Assembly: GCA_001897795.1 (NCBI GenBank)
Contig: MKUL01000045.1
Span: 1 to 64,000 of the forward strand
Direction of reading: 5' to 3'
Length of the DNA stretch: 64,000 nt
Origin: Alphaproteobacteria bacterium 41-28
Lineage (GTDB): Bacteria; Pseudomonadota; Alphaproteobacteria; UBA9655
Below are positions 8,901 through 16,692 of the stretch, in pieces. The translations under genes were made by a program, and so were the position numbers. The stretch's first letter is position 1, and every line of letters starts with the position of its first letter. The notes under the pieces were generated by a model that worked only from the letters and a program-made list of their open reading frames with translations, searched no databases and was not told the origin of the DNA.

Positions 8901-11252
8901 ACTATAAGCAAGAATCGCTGTGCTTTTTTCTGAATTTTTTTTGAAAGTAGTGTGCCATGCGCGAATGAGCTCTTCCTTGGCCGTTTTTCTGACATCAACG
9001 GTTTGACCTTCGGGTCTCAAGCCCCGGGGTCTAAGACCCTGGGATCTAAGATCCCTTTTCTTTTCTTGCCCAATGAGATGGTCAAGGCCACATTCTTTCA
9101 AAATAGTTTTGGCTTCTTCTTGTTGGGCGAATTTATCTTTTTTATTGTCTTTAAAGATGAGGGCAAGCTGAAGAGTATCAACGTTTCTTGCTTCAAGAGC
9201 CGGGCGGCACTTTTGAGCATTAAGAAGGATGTAGCCAGCAGCATCTTTTTCTTTATCCTTCCAATCAAGATATTGTCCAAAGTCTTCATGCTCTCTGATT
9301 TTGGAATAGAGCTTTTTCAGCTCCGAATATTCTCTCTGCACATCTTTTGCCATTTCTCGATAAATAAGAGAGGAAACACGGTGAGAGACTCCATAAAGAT
9401 GCACAATGTTATCATAGTCTCTGTTGTTTATAGCTTCTTTAAGGGAAGGAAGTTTTTCCTCAACGATGTGAATGCATTCTTTTTCTTCATATTTTCTTAT
9501 GGCTTCTTTTGTTTTCTGCTGGCCAAAAAGAACCGTTGCTTCTCTTTGCCATTCTTCTTTTTGGCGAACAACAGTAATGAGTTCAGAGCGTCCCAACTTT
9601 TCTGTCACAAGGCGAAAAGCAGGGCCTGCTTCAACCGGTTGAAGTTGCGCCCCATCCCCCACAACAATGAGCTTAACCCCAAGTTGCTTTACAGCACTTA
9701 AGAGCTTATCAAAACGCTCTACATCCACCATACCAGCTTCATCAACAACAAGGATGCTTTTGTCATTATATTGGCACCGACCTTCTTCAAATGACTTGAG
9801 GAACTTATGCAAAGTTGTTGAGGGAATGCTGTTATCTTCTAAAGAACTTCCCTCTAAATTCTGAGAGGCCTTTCCTGTAGGCGCAAGTCCATAGACTGTA
9901 TAGCCTTCTGCCTTCCAAATTTCATGGCATACCCCAATGGCTGTCGTTTTTCCTGCGCCTGCAATCCCTACAACGCATCTGATTTGGCCTTCATCAACTA
10001 AATGGTGAATGGCCTTGATTTGATCTTGAGAAAGCCCCCCATGCTCTTTAAGTTTTTCGTTGGCCGTTGTGATGGCAAATTCAATATTCTTTTCCTGAAC
10101 GCCGTGAATTTTAGAATTCCCGAGCTCTTCAGCTTGCTCAATAAGAGACTGCTCTGCTTTAAGCATGCTGCGGGATGTATAAATGGCTTTGTCGTGTTCT
10201 ACTTCTGTAGACTCACGTACTTTTTGGGCACGCAATAAGACCAATTCATTGGAGGCTTTAATTTTATCTTCTAGCCGCGCAAAAAGCGTAGGGTTATCCA
10301 CATACTGATGGAGCTTTTTTTGTACATCCGCCCACATAAAGGTGGCATGATGTTTTGTCACAATATCCAAAATGACGTCAGGGTTTCGGATAATACGATA
10401 GAGGTTACGAAGCTGCGCTGCTTGAAAGACCTGCATCTTCTCTGTGAGGGAGGCAATTTTGGTATCTTTATCAGATTTAGGAACTTCGAGAGGACGGGCA
10501 GATTGCGTGGATTCAGCAGACCGAGTAAGTTCAATATTCTCGCTTTTTACTTGATTCTCTTTTGTTTTTCTTTCGATCTCTAGAACATTTCTCCCCCGTT
10601 TAGGTTGAGGTTCCATCTCAATGCCACGCTCTTTGTTAGAGCGATGATCAATATGAATGTCATGGCCATAGAGTTTGAGATAAAAGTTAGAATAGTTGGC
10701 CCACTGTTCCCGTAATTCTTGAATAACAGCTTTTGTATTCCAACTTCGTTCTTTTTTTGAATTAAACCCTTCTTCATCAAGCGTACGCATGGTTAGAAGT
10801 ATATGGCAGTGAGGCTTTGCCTGTTTTGTTTCTTCATCCACATCAAAGTGAAAGTTAAGAAGAGCGGTCATGCCCCGCCCGCAAAGCTGATCCTTTGCAA
10901 ATTCTCGTGCTAAGGTAATGTTTTGCTCCTCTGTGAGTTCAGAGTGGAGGGCTATTTCAATTTCACGCCAGACTTGGGAATTAATCCTATATTCAGCGGC
11001 TTCAACCTTTTGGGTGAGGGTTTGGACGCCCTCTTGGCGATCCGTGTTGATGAGATCTTGAATCTCTCGAATCCATTGAGGCGCATTCTCTGGTACAACA
11101 AGCTCTACATGTTGTACAGCTTTGTTCCCATAATCAAAGGATTCACCTGTACGCAGATCTAAAAGCTGGCATCCTGCACGATAAGCAACAGCGCCTACGG
11201 TATTTCGGGTACTCTGAGAGAGAATTTTTGCGCTGAAGTGGTATAAAGCCAT
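5928..11252 (-). CDS. traA: Ti-type TraA relaxase: MobA/MobL nickase, RecD-like helicase and toprim domain
   Basis: A 1774-residue conjugative DNA-processing protein. Residues about 1-220 are a MobA/MobL (MOBQ) relaxase with the metal-binding HCH motif (148-150, KPHCHILLTMR). Residues about 410-960 are a superfamily 1 helicase: Walker A GIAGAGKTT near 430, Walker B ILVVDEAGMVD near 504, then VGDGAQLQPVEAG, and motif V/VI ITIHKSQGTTVDQ near 897. Residues about 1250-1420 resemble a DUF7146/toprim primase-like segment, with LLIAEGVETALSL near 1347 and IICADHD near 1385. The C-terminal 300 residues are charged and helical. It would nick oriT and unwind the transferred strand. TraA of Agrobacterium Ti and Rickettsiales elements has the same order, but about 1100-1400 residues is more usual. 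Two stretches of 15-bp tandem repeats lie in its linkers. Confidence 0.93.
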   Translation of the reverse strand: MALYHFSAKILSQSTRNTVGAVAYRAGCQLLDLRTGESFDYGNKAVQHVELVVPENAPQWIREIQDLINTDRQEGVQTLTQKVEAAEYRINSQVWREIEIALHSELTEEQNITLAREFAKDQLCGRGMTALLNFHFDVDEETKQAKPHCHILLTMRTLDEEGFNSKKERSWNTKAVIQELREQWANYSNFYLKLYGHDIHIDHRSNKERGIEMEPQPKRGRNVLEIERKTKENQVKSENIELTRSAESTQSARPLEVPKSDKDTKIASLTEKMQVFQAAQLRNLYRIIRNPDVILDIVTKHHATFMWADVQKKLHQYVDNPTLFARLEDKIKASNELVLLRAQKVRESTEVEHDKAIYTSRSMLKAEQSLIEQAEELGNSKIHGVQEKNIEFAITTANEKLKEHGGLSQDQIKAIHHLVDEGQIRCVVGIAGAGKTTAIGVCHEIWKAEGYTVYGLAPTGKASQNLEGSSLEDNSIPSTTLHKFLKSFEEGRCQYNDKSILVVDEAGMVDVERFDKLLSAVKQLGVKLIVVGDGAQLQPVEAGPAFRLVTEKLGRSELITVVRQKEEWQREATVLFGQQKTKEAIRKYEEKECIHIVEEKLPSLKEAINNRDYDNIVHLYGVSHRVSSLIYREMAKDVQREYSELKKLYSKIREHEDFGQYLDWKDKEKDAAGYILLNAQKCRPALEARNVDTLQLALIFKDNKKDKFAQQEEAKTILKECGLDHLIGQEKKRDLRSQGLRPRGLRPEGQTVDVRKTAKEELIRAWHTTFKKNSEKSTAILAYSNRDVNDLNRQVRALLKESGHLSKGEFTFKIKKEIEDDFGKKETLREEKGFSKGDRIVFTRNQDGLGVKNGTMGTIIDINSQTIKVKLDEGKEISFAPNLNPYFEQGWAITIHKSQGTTVDQTYVLASFEMTQNLSYVAMTRHRENVHLFGSSLDFWRPEKLREILSKSGEKLSAADYLDSETLTKIMKRDDKILTKFFQRMSNELEAMGAVTKEAFWNVADHFLGNDSLRNNSLGRTREKEIRVLQDSVREEVRADELFKKENVIKDGRTFETPSQPLHKSILRAAEPISEQADLSSSLLESPFVKSSYNPKILEKAIQQKLSLPFNKEIVEEALKVHMAEFADHVFTSIGEDYNRAMSSKEERRYGKKGEFAVNLQKGVWLNYKDPQLAGGPLHLLTKLKNLSYQEAIEYGASWAKLSPEQSMLKQPYEFSRARKESLEKKSQEIKQKIEWAQSLYAKGLPIQGTLAERYLTEHRKIEGPLPEELLYLPANSIRKSSSPALMAAARTHEGEITAVQLTFLNPHTANKANIPVQKRSFGALKGAAIIIQEDKNSNLLLIAEGVETALSLKETGIKGTIQASLGLSNIKRLAPEDINTHIIICADHDAPESSAAKSLEKSVMFLQEKGLTVNVIKPDRVGEDFNDILKANGTEGVREILEKNLPKDLLASMQISAEKQLQRDPHVKEVIERKEAKQSPKSEKETPEFTLAGKPFKEIVAYCEKRLYDALARDKKPLTKERAQRFPLQAEKTATFLVHAYERNGRNPTQEEIAQLSLRAKYELNRIPEIRKELIQEWKDKDNFKENEVLRAHMIAERLASIEGRLYLKAKQDGTKIPSNPRVHGSRTSIAELAHQELKEHRAHTPKLAEELSQKYSLSEDMAVHSAKNILRYKEIHGELPSESQTVHMIQIAQNLEMKDYTFTLKKKLNQLETDYHQRHEGDHLFNYLSCEKNMVAENHPSHNQDRTKRSLEMLKLQINQELIKMNEKEFSL
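8196..8240. repeat. Three 15-bp tandem repeats inside traA
   Basis: CCCTAAGGAATTATT, CCTGAGGGAATCATT and CCCTAGGAAATGATC follow one another at an exact 15-base period, in frame. They encode repeats such as GNDSL-RNNSL on the minus strand. They fall in a linker C-terminal to the helicase motifs. Confidence 0.7.
9012..9056. repeat. Three 15-bp palindromic tandem repeats inside traA
   Basis: GGGTCTCAAGCCCCG, GGGTCTAAGACCCTG and GGATCTAAGATCCCT-type units repeat every 15 bases. The second and third are palindromes (GGGTCTAAGACCC, GGGATCTAAGATCCC). They are in frame and encode RSQGL-RPRGL-RPEGQ in a helicase linker. Confidence 0.75.
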
Positions 11253-11258
11253 GGAGGA

Positions 11259-11474
11259 TTAGCACCCCTTCATTGCTAAACTAATGCCAATCTTCAATTC
11301 TTTAAACCAGCCATTTTCTAAAAACTTTTCTGTCAAAACAGCATAATCGTCTTTGGGGCATGCCCCAAAGCGCGCAAACTTGAAAAGTTTGTATAAGCGC
11401 GCCTCTCTCACTTTTAAAAAGTGTTCGAGGACCGCTCTATGATGATTAAAGTGTGTGTTTTTGTAGTTACGCAT
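11259..11474 (-). CDS. Small hypothetical protein overlapping the oriT candidate
   Basis: A 71-residue frame that ends 7 bases before traA starts. The middle part, KVREARLYKLFKFARFG, vaguely resembles the short basic TraD/MobC-like helper proteins of Ti-type elements (compare RRARVKSLIQVGSLVEKSGL in the gene at 12012). No good ribosome binding site precedes the ATG. The region also carries strong DNA palindromes, so the frame may be open only by chance over oriT. I cannot assign a function. Confidence 0.4.
   Translation of the reverse strand: MRNYKNTHFNHHRAVLEHFLKVREARLYKLFKFARFGACPKDDYAVLTEKFLENGWFKELKIGISLAMKGC
11351..11405 (+). other. oriT: Candidate origin of transfer (oriT), MOBQ/Ti type
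   Basis: A perfect 20-base palindrome CTTTGGGGCATGCCCCAAAG (11351-11370) is followed by a 7-bp hairpin CAAACTT-GAA-AAGTTTG (11375-11391). Directly after its 3' arm comes TATAAGCGCGCC (11392-11403). In RSF1010 and Ti oriTs, a hairpin is followed by a nick region resembling ATAAGTGCGCCCT; here the match differs by a G to C and at the end. The site lies between the divergent relaxase (traA) and traC/traD-like genes, where the Ti oriT lies. The nick position is inferred, not seen. Confidence 0.6.
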
Positions 11475-11602
11475 AGATAAATATTTATTTTATGTATATA
11501 GAAATTTGTTAATTATCTTCTTGAAATATAATAACAAATCATGTAATTTATGTAAATCATTTTCGCTTTTCTCATGGATACAAGACAGGAGAATGGGCGG
11601 GA

Positions 11603-11992
11603 ATGAGAAGAAAAGGAAAATTAATGACAAACAAACTCAATCCAACTCTCAAAAAACCGGCTCCCCTTAAAAAGAAGCTTTCAAGGCATCAAGAACCTCT
11701 GCAAGATAAAGAGAAATTTCTCTCTATTGAGCAAAAGATCCAACGCCTAAGGCAAAAACGAGAAAAACTTCACCTGAATCAAGCGCTCTTCTTTACAAAG
11801 GAGGTTCAGAGAATTCTGCAGGATGAATTCTCTCTTGAGATGGCTTTGGTCATTTTAGAAAAGACATGGGCTACTGCCTCAAAGAATCAAAAAGAAGAAT
11901 GGAGCAAACATGTGCCTTCCTTTCGTGCCGCTTTCGTTTCAGCGTATGAGAAAGAGTCTCAGGCGCACGAACCAATTCTTGAACAGATTTGA
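11603..11992 (+). CDS. TraC-like (Ti-type) mobilisation accessory protein
   Basis: A 129-residue basic helical protein with a proline/lysine-rich N-terminus. A coiled coil at about residues 40-60 (SIEQKIQRLRQKREKLHLN) resembles the small TraC/MobS-type proteins that sit opposite TraA in Ti-like elements. It is read divergently from the relaxase with the oriT candidate between, and the TraD-like gene follows 19 bases after its stop. The start is uncertain: ATG at 11603 (after GGGCGGGA) or at 11624 (after AAAAGGAAA). The role as an oriT-binding helper is inferred from position. Confidence 0.55.
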   Translation: MRRKGKLMTNKLNPTLKKPAPLKKKLSRHQEPLQDKEKFLSIEQKIQRLRQKREKLHLNQALFFTKEVQRILQDEFSLEMALVILEKTWATASKNQKEEWSKHVPSFRAAFVSAYEKESQAHEPILEQI

Positions 11993-12011
11993 ATCACGGA
12001 GGTACATCTTG

Positions 12012-12305
12012 ATGAATTCTCTTAATCTCACTTATCATGGTATGAGGCGGGCAAGAGTAAAATCTCTTATTCAAGTCGGCTCTCTTGTTGAGAAGTCAGG
12101 CCTTTTGAAAACATTTGATCTTCCTGTAGGGAGAGATTTTCAAAAAGATGGCGAATTGAAAATGCAGATCAGTGCCCTCTATAAAGGCTTTCTTGTCCTT
12201 AATAATATCGCAAACTCAGATGAAGCTCACCTGCAGCTCTGGGGTCATCAGGGCCTTGCGGCTTTAGCTGAAACCAAAAAAGCGGAAAAAGAAATGAGCG
12301 GATGA
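12012..12305 (+). CDS. TraD-like (Ti-type) conjugal transfer protein
   Basis: A 97-residue protein containing GMRRARVKSLIQVGSLVEKSGLL (residues about 9-31). This is the characteristic helix of the short TraD proteins of Ti plasmids and of Rickettsiales amplified elements: R-K-A-R-x-x-x-L-I-x-x-G-x-L-V-x-K-A-G-L. GGAGG sits nine bases before the ATG at 12012; the frame is open further upstream but without a comparable site. It is probably a relaxosome accessory factor and should not be confused with the F-type TraD coupling protein at 51368. It is co-oriented and likely cotranscribed with the TraC-like gene. Confidence 0.75.
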   Translation: MNSLNLTYHGMRRARVKSLIQVGSLVEKSGLLKTFDLPVGRDFQKDGELKMQISALYKGFLVLNNIANSDEAHLQLWGHQGLAALAETKKAEKEMSG

Positions 12306-12365
12306 CATGCAACGCTTATGATAAATTTCTGGGAATCATAATGCTAGACAAGAGAAAGGGAAGAA

Positions 12366-12917
12366 ATGTCTGCTCAAGCTATCGCGTCAATCATTCTTAA
12401 TTTTTGGTTTGGAGAGCCAAGTGCACCAAGCTATGACCAATATAAAGATTTTTGGTTTCAAAGTACGCCCGAACTTGACGAGCAGATCCGAAAGCAATTT
12501 GAGCCTGTTTATCAAAAGGCTATTAAAGGTGAACTGGATGCTCTTTCACAAACCCCAAAAGGGTGTTTAGCCCTTGTGATTATTCTCGATCAATTTCCAA
12601 GGAATATGTATCGCGGAACACCTCAAGCTTTCACTTCAGATGCAAAAGCACTGAAAGTAGCAAAAGAAGCTGTGAAGAAAAAATTTGATCAGAACCTTTT
12701 ACCCGTTCAACGTATGTTTTTGTATCTTCCCTATGAGCATAGTGAAAATATTGAGGATCAGGAGCAATCTGTTAAGCTTTTTGAAAACCTTGAAGATGAG
12801 CTAGCTCTTAAATACGCAATTGAACATCGTGACACCATTGTACAATTTGGACATTTCCCTTATCGGAATGTGATTTTAAGGAGAAGAAAGTACGGGCGAG
12901 GAAATAAAATTTCTTGA
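12366..12917 (+). CDS. DUF924 family protein, C-terminus changed by a frameshift
   Basis: A 183-residue protein with the DUF924 (TPR-like helical) hallmarks FWFGEPS near the start, VIILDQFPRNMYRGTPQAF at about 75-95, and FLYLPYEHSENIEDQEQSV at about 120-138. The family normally ends in a segment like GRESTPEEIxFL. Here the annotated frame ends RRRKYGRGNKIS, but the next frame reads GEESTGEEIKFLEK and stops at 12924, so a single base appears to have been gained after ATTTTA near 12876. Only the last dozen residues are altered, so some function may remain. It lies in the accessory zone behind the Ti-type genes. The biochemical role of DUF924 is unknown. Confidence 0.8.
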   Translation: MSAQAIASIILNFWFGEPSAPSYDQYKDFWFQSTPELDEQIRKQFEPVYQKAIKGELDALSQTPKGCLALVIILDQFPRNMYRGTPQAFTSDAKALKVAKEAVKKKFDQNLLPVQRMFLYLPYEHSENIEDQEQSVKLFENLEDELALKYAIEHRDTIVQFGHFPYRNVILRRRKYGRGNKIS

Positions 12918-13129
12918 GAAATAAGAAGCCCTTTAAAGGGAGAAAAAAGGTCTTTTGGTTGGGCAAAAAAAACTAAAGTGAAATAAAATTTATAGGGCAA
13001 TCATTAGTATTCAGGGGAAAAATTTAAAGCTTTTAAGGTGGAAAAAATGCTTGTGGACGCTCTTGTAGAGCTCGTAAGAAAAAATGGAGAGCGTCAGAAT
13101 CTTCGTTCTCCATCCCTTTTTGTTAAGGG

Positions 13130-13321
13130 TTAATCTTGTTCTTGCTTATGAGGTTTTTCGCATTCCAACCATTCATCATATAGCAGTTGGAGACTCGCTA
13201 TATTTCCTCGTGCAGATTCAAGCACATGCCATGATCTCGAGAGATGATAGTTAATATCATAAAATTGATAGTTTAGTTCTTGCGAAATGCGCAGAATCCG
13301 CGCTAGGTTTGAATTAGCCAT
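13130..13321 (-). CDS. Small hypothetical protein
   Basis: A 63-residue, Tyr/Leu-rich, probably helical protein without a signal peptide. A clear ribosome binding site (GGAAGG, eight bases before ATG) supports the start. The 200 bases upstream contain a hairpin TATCTC-ACCGC-GAGATA that could be a regulatory element. I do not recognise the family. Confidence 0.5.
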   Translation of the reverse strand: MANSNLARILRISQELNYQFYDINYHLSRSWHVLESARGNIASLQLLYDEWLECEKPHKQEQD

Positions 13322-13552
13322 AATGGATACCTTCCGTATCTGTTGTGGTCAGTGGGGTAGTGAGTGTGTCTGCACTCCTGCTCCACGCTATCTCACCGCG
13401 AGATAACAAATTTACTTTAAAGAATTTCCAGTAAAAAGCAAGCAGAAACACATCAAAAATTAAAAATAATTTTAGGAAAATTCTCTTGAATTTGCTTGAC
13501 TTTTTGAGTATTTTTTCAGAATGAATTTAAAAGAAACGAAGGAGATTTTGCT

Positions 13553-13801
13553 ATGGACCTCTTTAATTGGAAAAAATTTATTTTCAATTCATCTTCTCAT
13601 TCCAATAACCAAAATCATAAAGTTGATATCTCAAAAAATTCTCATACAAGAATGGATACAGCCGGGTCTTTGCATAAAAGAAACAGCCTTCATAATCCTT
13701 CCCCAGCTAATCACCATAGAAGCTCAAGCCTTTTCAGCTCATCTTTAAATTCTATGAATTCTCAATATAATTCATATTTTTCTTCTCGGAAAAATTGGTG
13801 A
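13553..13801 (+). CDS. Small Ser/Asn/His-rich hypothetical protein
   Basis: An 82-residue frame with a very biased composition (Ser, Asn, His) after a short hydrophobic start MDLFNWKKFIF. AAGGAG lies eight bases upstream of the ATG. An overlapping frame starting at 13521 has no such site. It resembles a disordered peptide more than a folded protein. It faces the Pif1-like helicase gene and ends 16 bases before it. It may not be a real gene. Confidence 0.35.
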   Translation: MDLFNWKKFIFNSSSHSNNQNHKVDISKNSHTRMDTAGSLHKRNSLHNPSPANHHRSSSLFSSSLNSMNSQYNSYFSSRKNW

Positions 13802-13817
13802 GTTTACTTATAGGACC

Positions 13818-15398
13818 TTAAAAATTCACAGGCAAAGCTTTTGTGGCCGGTAAGTCTTCATTTTTCGGCATTGTTTTGATTGCCATAATGCGATCAATCC
13901 GGAACACTTTCTCTTCTTGGCTGGTGTGACAAAAGCCTCTGAGTCCCATATATGGAACGTTCTGATATTTCATTAAGCCTACATACGTTGGTGTAACAAG
14001 GCGTGTGGACTTTTCATTTGAGGTATTGAGGTAATCAATTTGAAGAACATGCTGGTTGGCAAGGGCTGCTTTAATAAAGTCTTCCTTTTCATTAAGGGAA
14101 AGAGGCATAAAGGGGGGATGGGGTTTAAGGTTATTGACGAACGTAACAACCTCTTCGTCACTCCAGATATGACGGGCATAAATCGGTTTCGTTAGAACTA
14201 ATCCTTCAAGGGATGTACATCGGCTTAAAGCCACATAAACTTGTCCAGGCATAAAAGCTCCACTGCCAATATCCAGAATAACTTTTTGAAAAGTTTTTCC
14301 TTGGCTTTTATGAATAGTGAGAGCCCAGGCTAGAGTGAGAGGATATTGGGTAAAGGATCCAATAACCTCCGATTGAATAGCATTTTCTTCCAAGAAAAAA
14401 CGGTTGATCTCCCATTTATGAGGAGAAACTTTGACAACTGCTCCATTTTCTAAGCGTACCCCGATCACCACATTGCCATCTTCATATTTTTTAAAGCCCA
14501 AGATTTTCCCCATTGTACCGTTGACCCAATCCCCCTCTGGGTCATTATTCACCATCATGATTTGGGCCCCTTCTTTGAAGGTTAAGCTTTGGCGGGTTGG
14601 ATAATATTCTTTTCCAAAGGTACCTTCGATTTTTGCTTCTGCAATGAAGGGCTTTCCTTTTAAAGCCTCAAGTCGTTCTGCATTGATGGCATCGGCTTCA
14701 CTATTCTTTGGTGTGAGGTAAACATATCCCTCTGCTTCGAAGTTTGGTTTTACACGTTCATTTAAAAGGTTGATATCCTTTTCTGTCAGGGTTTCATTAC
14801 GAACAGCATTTAAAAGATGAATAAAACGATTGTCTTGCTGACGAAATATTTTATTCAACTCAATAAAAGTCATTTCATAGTTTTCAAAGAATTTAGCACT
14901 AAAGAAATAAGGGCTTTTGTAATGGGTTCCAAAAATCTCTTTCTCTTGAGACGTCACAACAGGAGGAAGTTGATAAAGATCTCCAATAAAAATCATTTGC
15001 ACTCCCCCGAAAGGGAGGGAGGGCTTCTTTCCATTTAAGCGCAAGAACCTATCCACGCAATCTAAGAGATCTGCTCTTACCATAGAAATTTCATCAATTA
15101 CAATGGCATCTAATTTTTTATAGATGTTCTTCTTGTCTTTGAGTTTAAGCTTTTGAATGGAATTCAATGTAACACCGTGCTTAAACTTAAAGAAAGAGTG
15201 GATTGTTTGGCCACTGACATTGATCGCAGCAACACCAGTTGGGGCTAACACAACAACCTTCTTTTTTGTATGGTGCCTAAAATAGGTCAGAAGGGTTGAT
15301 TTTCCTGTTCCTGCTTTTCCTGTGATGAAAAGATTCTGGGAGGTATTCTCCATGAGGTCTAAAGCCTCATTCATAGCAGGATTAAAAGTAATGTTCAT
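13818..15398 (-). CDS. Pif1-like helicase with C-terminal WYL domain
   Basis: A 526-residue protein. Residues about 1-415 are a Pif1/RecD-type superfamily 1 helicase: Walker A GKAGTGKSTLL near 27, VLAPTGVAAINVSGQTIHSFF, Walker B IVIDEISMV near 100, IFIGDLYQLPPV, and the late motif ALTIHKSQGKTFQKV followed by VYVALSRC. Residues about 445-515 match a WYL domain (HVLQIDYL, TPTYVGLMKY, EKVFRIDRIMAIK), a nucleic-acid or nucleotide-sensing fold. Similar Pif1-WYL fusions are known in mobile elements. It follows the mobile mystery A/B pair by 10 bases on the same strand, so the three form an operon. It may help replicate or defend the element; that is inferred. Confidence 0.87.
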   Translation of the reverse strand: MNITFNPAMNEALDLMENTSQNLFITGKAGTGKSTLLTYFRHHTKKKVVVLAPTGVAAINVSGQTIHSFFKFKHGVTLNSIQKLKLKDKKNIYKKLDAIVIDEISMVRADLLDCVDRFLRLNGKKPSLPFGGVQMIFIGDLYQLPPVVTSQEKEIFGTHYKSPYFFSAKFFENYEMTFIELNKIFRQQDNRFIHLLNAVRNETLTEKDINLLNERVKPNFEAEGYVYLTPKNSEADAINAERLEALKGKPFIAEAKIEGTFGKEYYPTRQSLTFKEGAQIMMVNNDPEGDWVNGTMGKILGFKKYEDGNVVIGVRLENGAVVKVSPHKWEINRFFLEENAIQSEVIGSFTQYPLTLAWALTIHKSQGKTFQKVILDIGSGAFMPGQVYVALSRCTSLEGLVLTKPIYARHIWSDEEVVTFVNNLKPHPPFMPLSLNEKEDFIKAALANQHVLQIDYLNTSNEKSTRLVTPTYVGLMKYQNVPYMGLRGFCHTSQEEKVFRIDRIMAIKTMPKNEDLPATKALPVNF

Positions 15399-15408
15399 AG
15401 GAGATATC

Positions 15409-16002
15409 TTAGTTTGTTTGCCTTACAAAATCAAAGAGAGGCTCAAAATTATGTCGATCTGCCTCTTTTAAGGCATTGATATAAGCCTTTCGTGTTTGTG
15501 TCGGGGCAACAAGATTTCCTTGGCCCCATGTAAATTTAGGGCGTTGATGGTTTACGAGAAAGACATCTGTATAAATACGGGCATGCCGTCCATTGCCGTT
15601 AGGAAAGGGATGAATCCAAACAAGTCTGTGATGTAAGCGCGCAGCGATTTCATCGAAGGGTATAATTCCGTGCTTCATTTGCTCTTCAACATCTGCACAT
15701 AATTTAACAAGCTCTTGTGAAATCTCATAAGGCATGACCCCAATATTTTTAAGTGTCGTGCGGAACTTTCCTGCCCATCTCCACGTTTCACTAAACATTT
15801 TTCTATGAAGAAGCTGAATAAACTCTAGAGAGAGAATGTCTGCGTGGCGCTGGCCAAATCCCCACTTTTCAGCTTCGAGAATATTCATATGCTCCCATTC
15901 ATTAAGCTCAGACTGAAGGGTAATATGTTTTGGTAGCAATGCATCCAGCTCGTCCCCCTCTAAGGGTGTTGCCCCTTCGGGGTAATTAAATTTCATCCTC
16001 AT
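15409..16002 (-). CDS. Fic-domain mobile mystery protein B
   Basis: A 197-residue Fic protein with the catalytic loop HPFPNGNGRHAR (residues about 132-143), giving the H-x-F-x-x-G-N-G-R motif that transfers AMP or related groups to target proteins. The N-terminus FNYPEGATPLEGDELDALLP is typical of mobile mystery protein B, a family always paired with mobile mystery protein A. The pair is present here: the partner overlaps it by 17 bases upstream. No inhibitory S/TxxxE(G/N) helix is obvious, so the partner probably restrains it. Confidence 0.9.
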   Translation of the reverse strand: MRMKFNYPEGATPLEGDELDALLPKHITLQSELNEWEHMNILEAEKWGFGQRHADILSLEFIQLLHRKMFSETWRWAGKFRTTLKNIGVMPYEISQELVKLCADVEEQMKHGIIPFDEIAARLHHRLVWIHPFPNGNGRHARIYTDVFLVNHQRPKFTWGQGNLVAPTQTRKAYINALKEADRHNFEPLFDFVRQTN

Positions 16003-16462
16003 CTTCCCATAGTTTTCGAGGTGTTTTAAGGAGCTCTTCTACAAGCTGCTGAATTTGAGCTTCCCTTTCTTCTTGGGAAATGTCTTGATGCTCAAGAGCC
16101 ATCTGGTGAGAGATATAAGCCACTTTTTCTTGAGCTCTCTTTAAGGCACGTTCTTTTAAAAGCACTTCAAAAGGCTTTTCAGGAATAAAGGCATATTCAA
16201 ATCGACACCCCATAGCCTGAGCCGCTGCCTTAAGCGTTTTAAGAGTAACATGGTCCTGAATCTCCGTCTTTTCAATTTCGGCAATGCGCGATTGTTGAAA
16301 GCTTAGCCTTTTCGCTAACTGAGCCATGGTCATCCCTAAGGTTTTTCGTGTGGCGTGTACCCATCCCCTAGGGGGCCTTTCAAAAGAAAGAGGGAGAGAC
16401 GAAAGCGAGGCAAATCTTTTCAAAAGCTGCCGTCTTTCAAGGTCTTTAAATCTTCTTTGCAT
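15986..16462 (-). CDS. Mobile mystery protein A (Xre-type regulator/antitoxin)
   Basis: A 158-residue protein with a helix-turn-helix at about residues 38-95 (LGMTMAQLAKRLSFQQSRIAEIEK). The preceding RGWVHATRKT segment is typical of mobile mystery protein A. The family is found only next to the Fic protein B, and the two genes overlap here. It probably represses its own promoter and neutralises the Fic enzyme. An AT-rich promoter region lies upstream at 16463-16560. Confidence 0.88.
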   Translation of the reverse strand: MQRRFKDLERRQLLKRFASLSSLPLSFERPPRGWVHATRKTLGMTMAQLAKRLSFQQSRIAEIEKTEIQDHVTLKTLKAAAQAMGCRFEYAFIPEKPFEVLLKERALKRAQEKVAYISHQMALEHQDISQEEREAQIQQLVEELLKTPRKLWEDEDEI

Positions 16463-16692
16463 AGATCACTCAGGTATATCTTATATTTCATAATTAAAAT
16501 TATAATATATTCCTTATAAAGGTGAAAGAGAAAAATAAGGTATTTCTTATAAAATAAAAAGAAACGATCCCTAACATGACCATAGAGGCGAGAATACGCT
16601 CTTTTAATCACAGTCCTTTCCACTACCTCTTTTCCAAATCTTATCTTCTTGAACAGCAGAGAAAGCTTTTATAGTCAAAATTTTACGTTTAA

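Noticed and set aside
8952..9701. Long plus-strand open frame of 249 codons inside traA
   Set aside because: It is antisense to a clear relaxase/helicase domain, is rich in Phe and Lys as shadow frames are, and has no ribosome binding site.
13521..13748. Alternative frame overlapping the small gene at 13553
   Set aside because: It lacks a ribosome binding site, while the frame at 13553 has one; at most one of the two is real.
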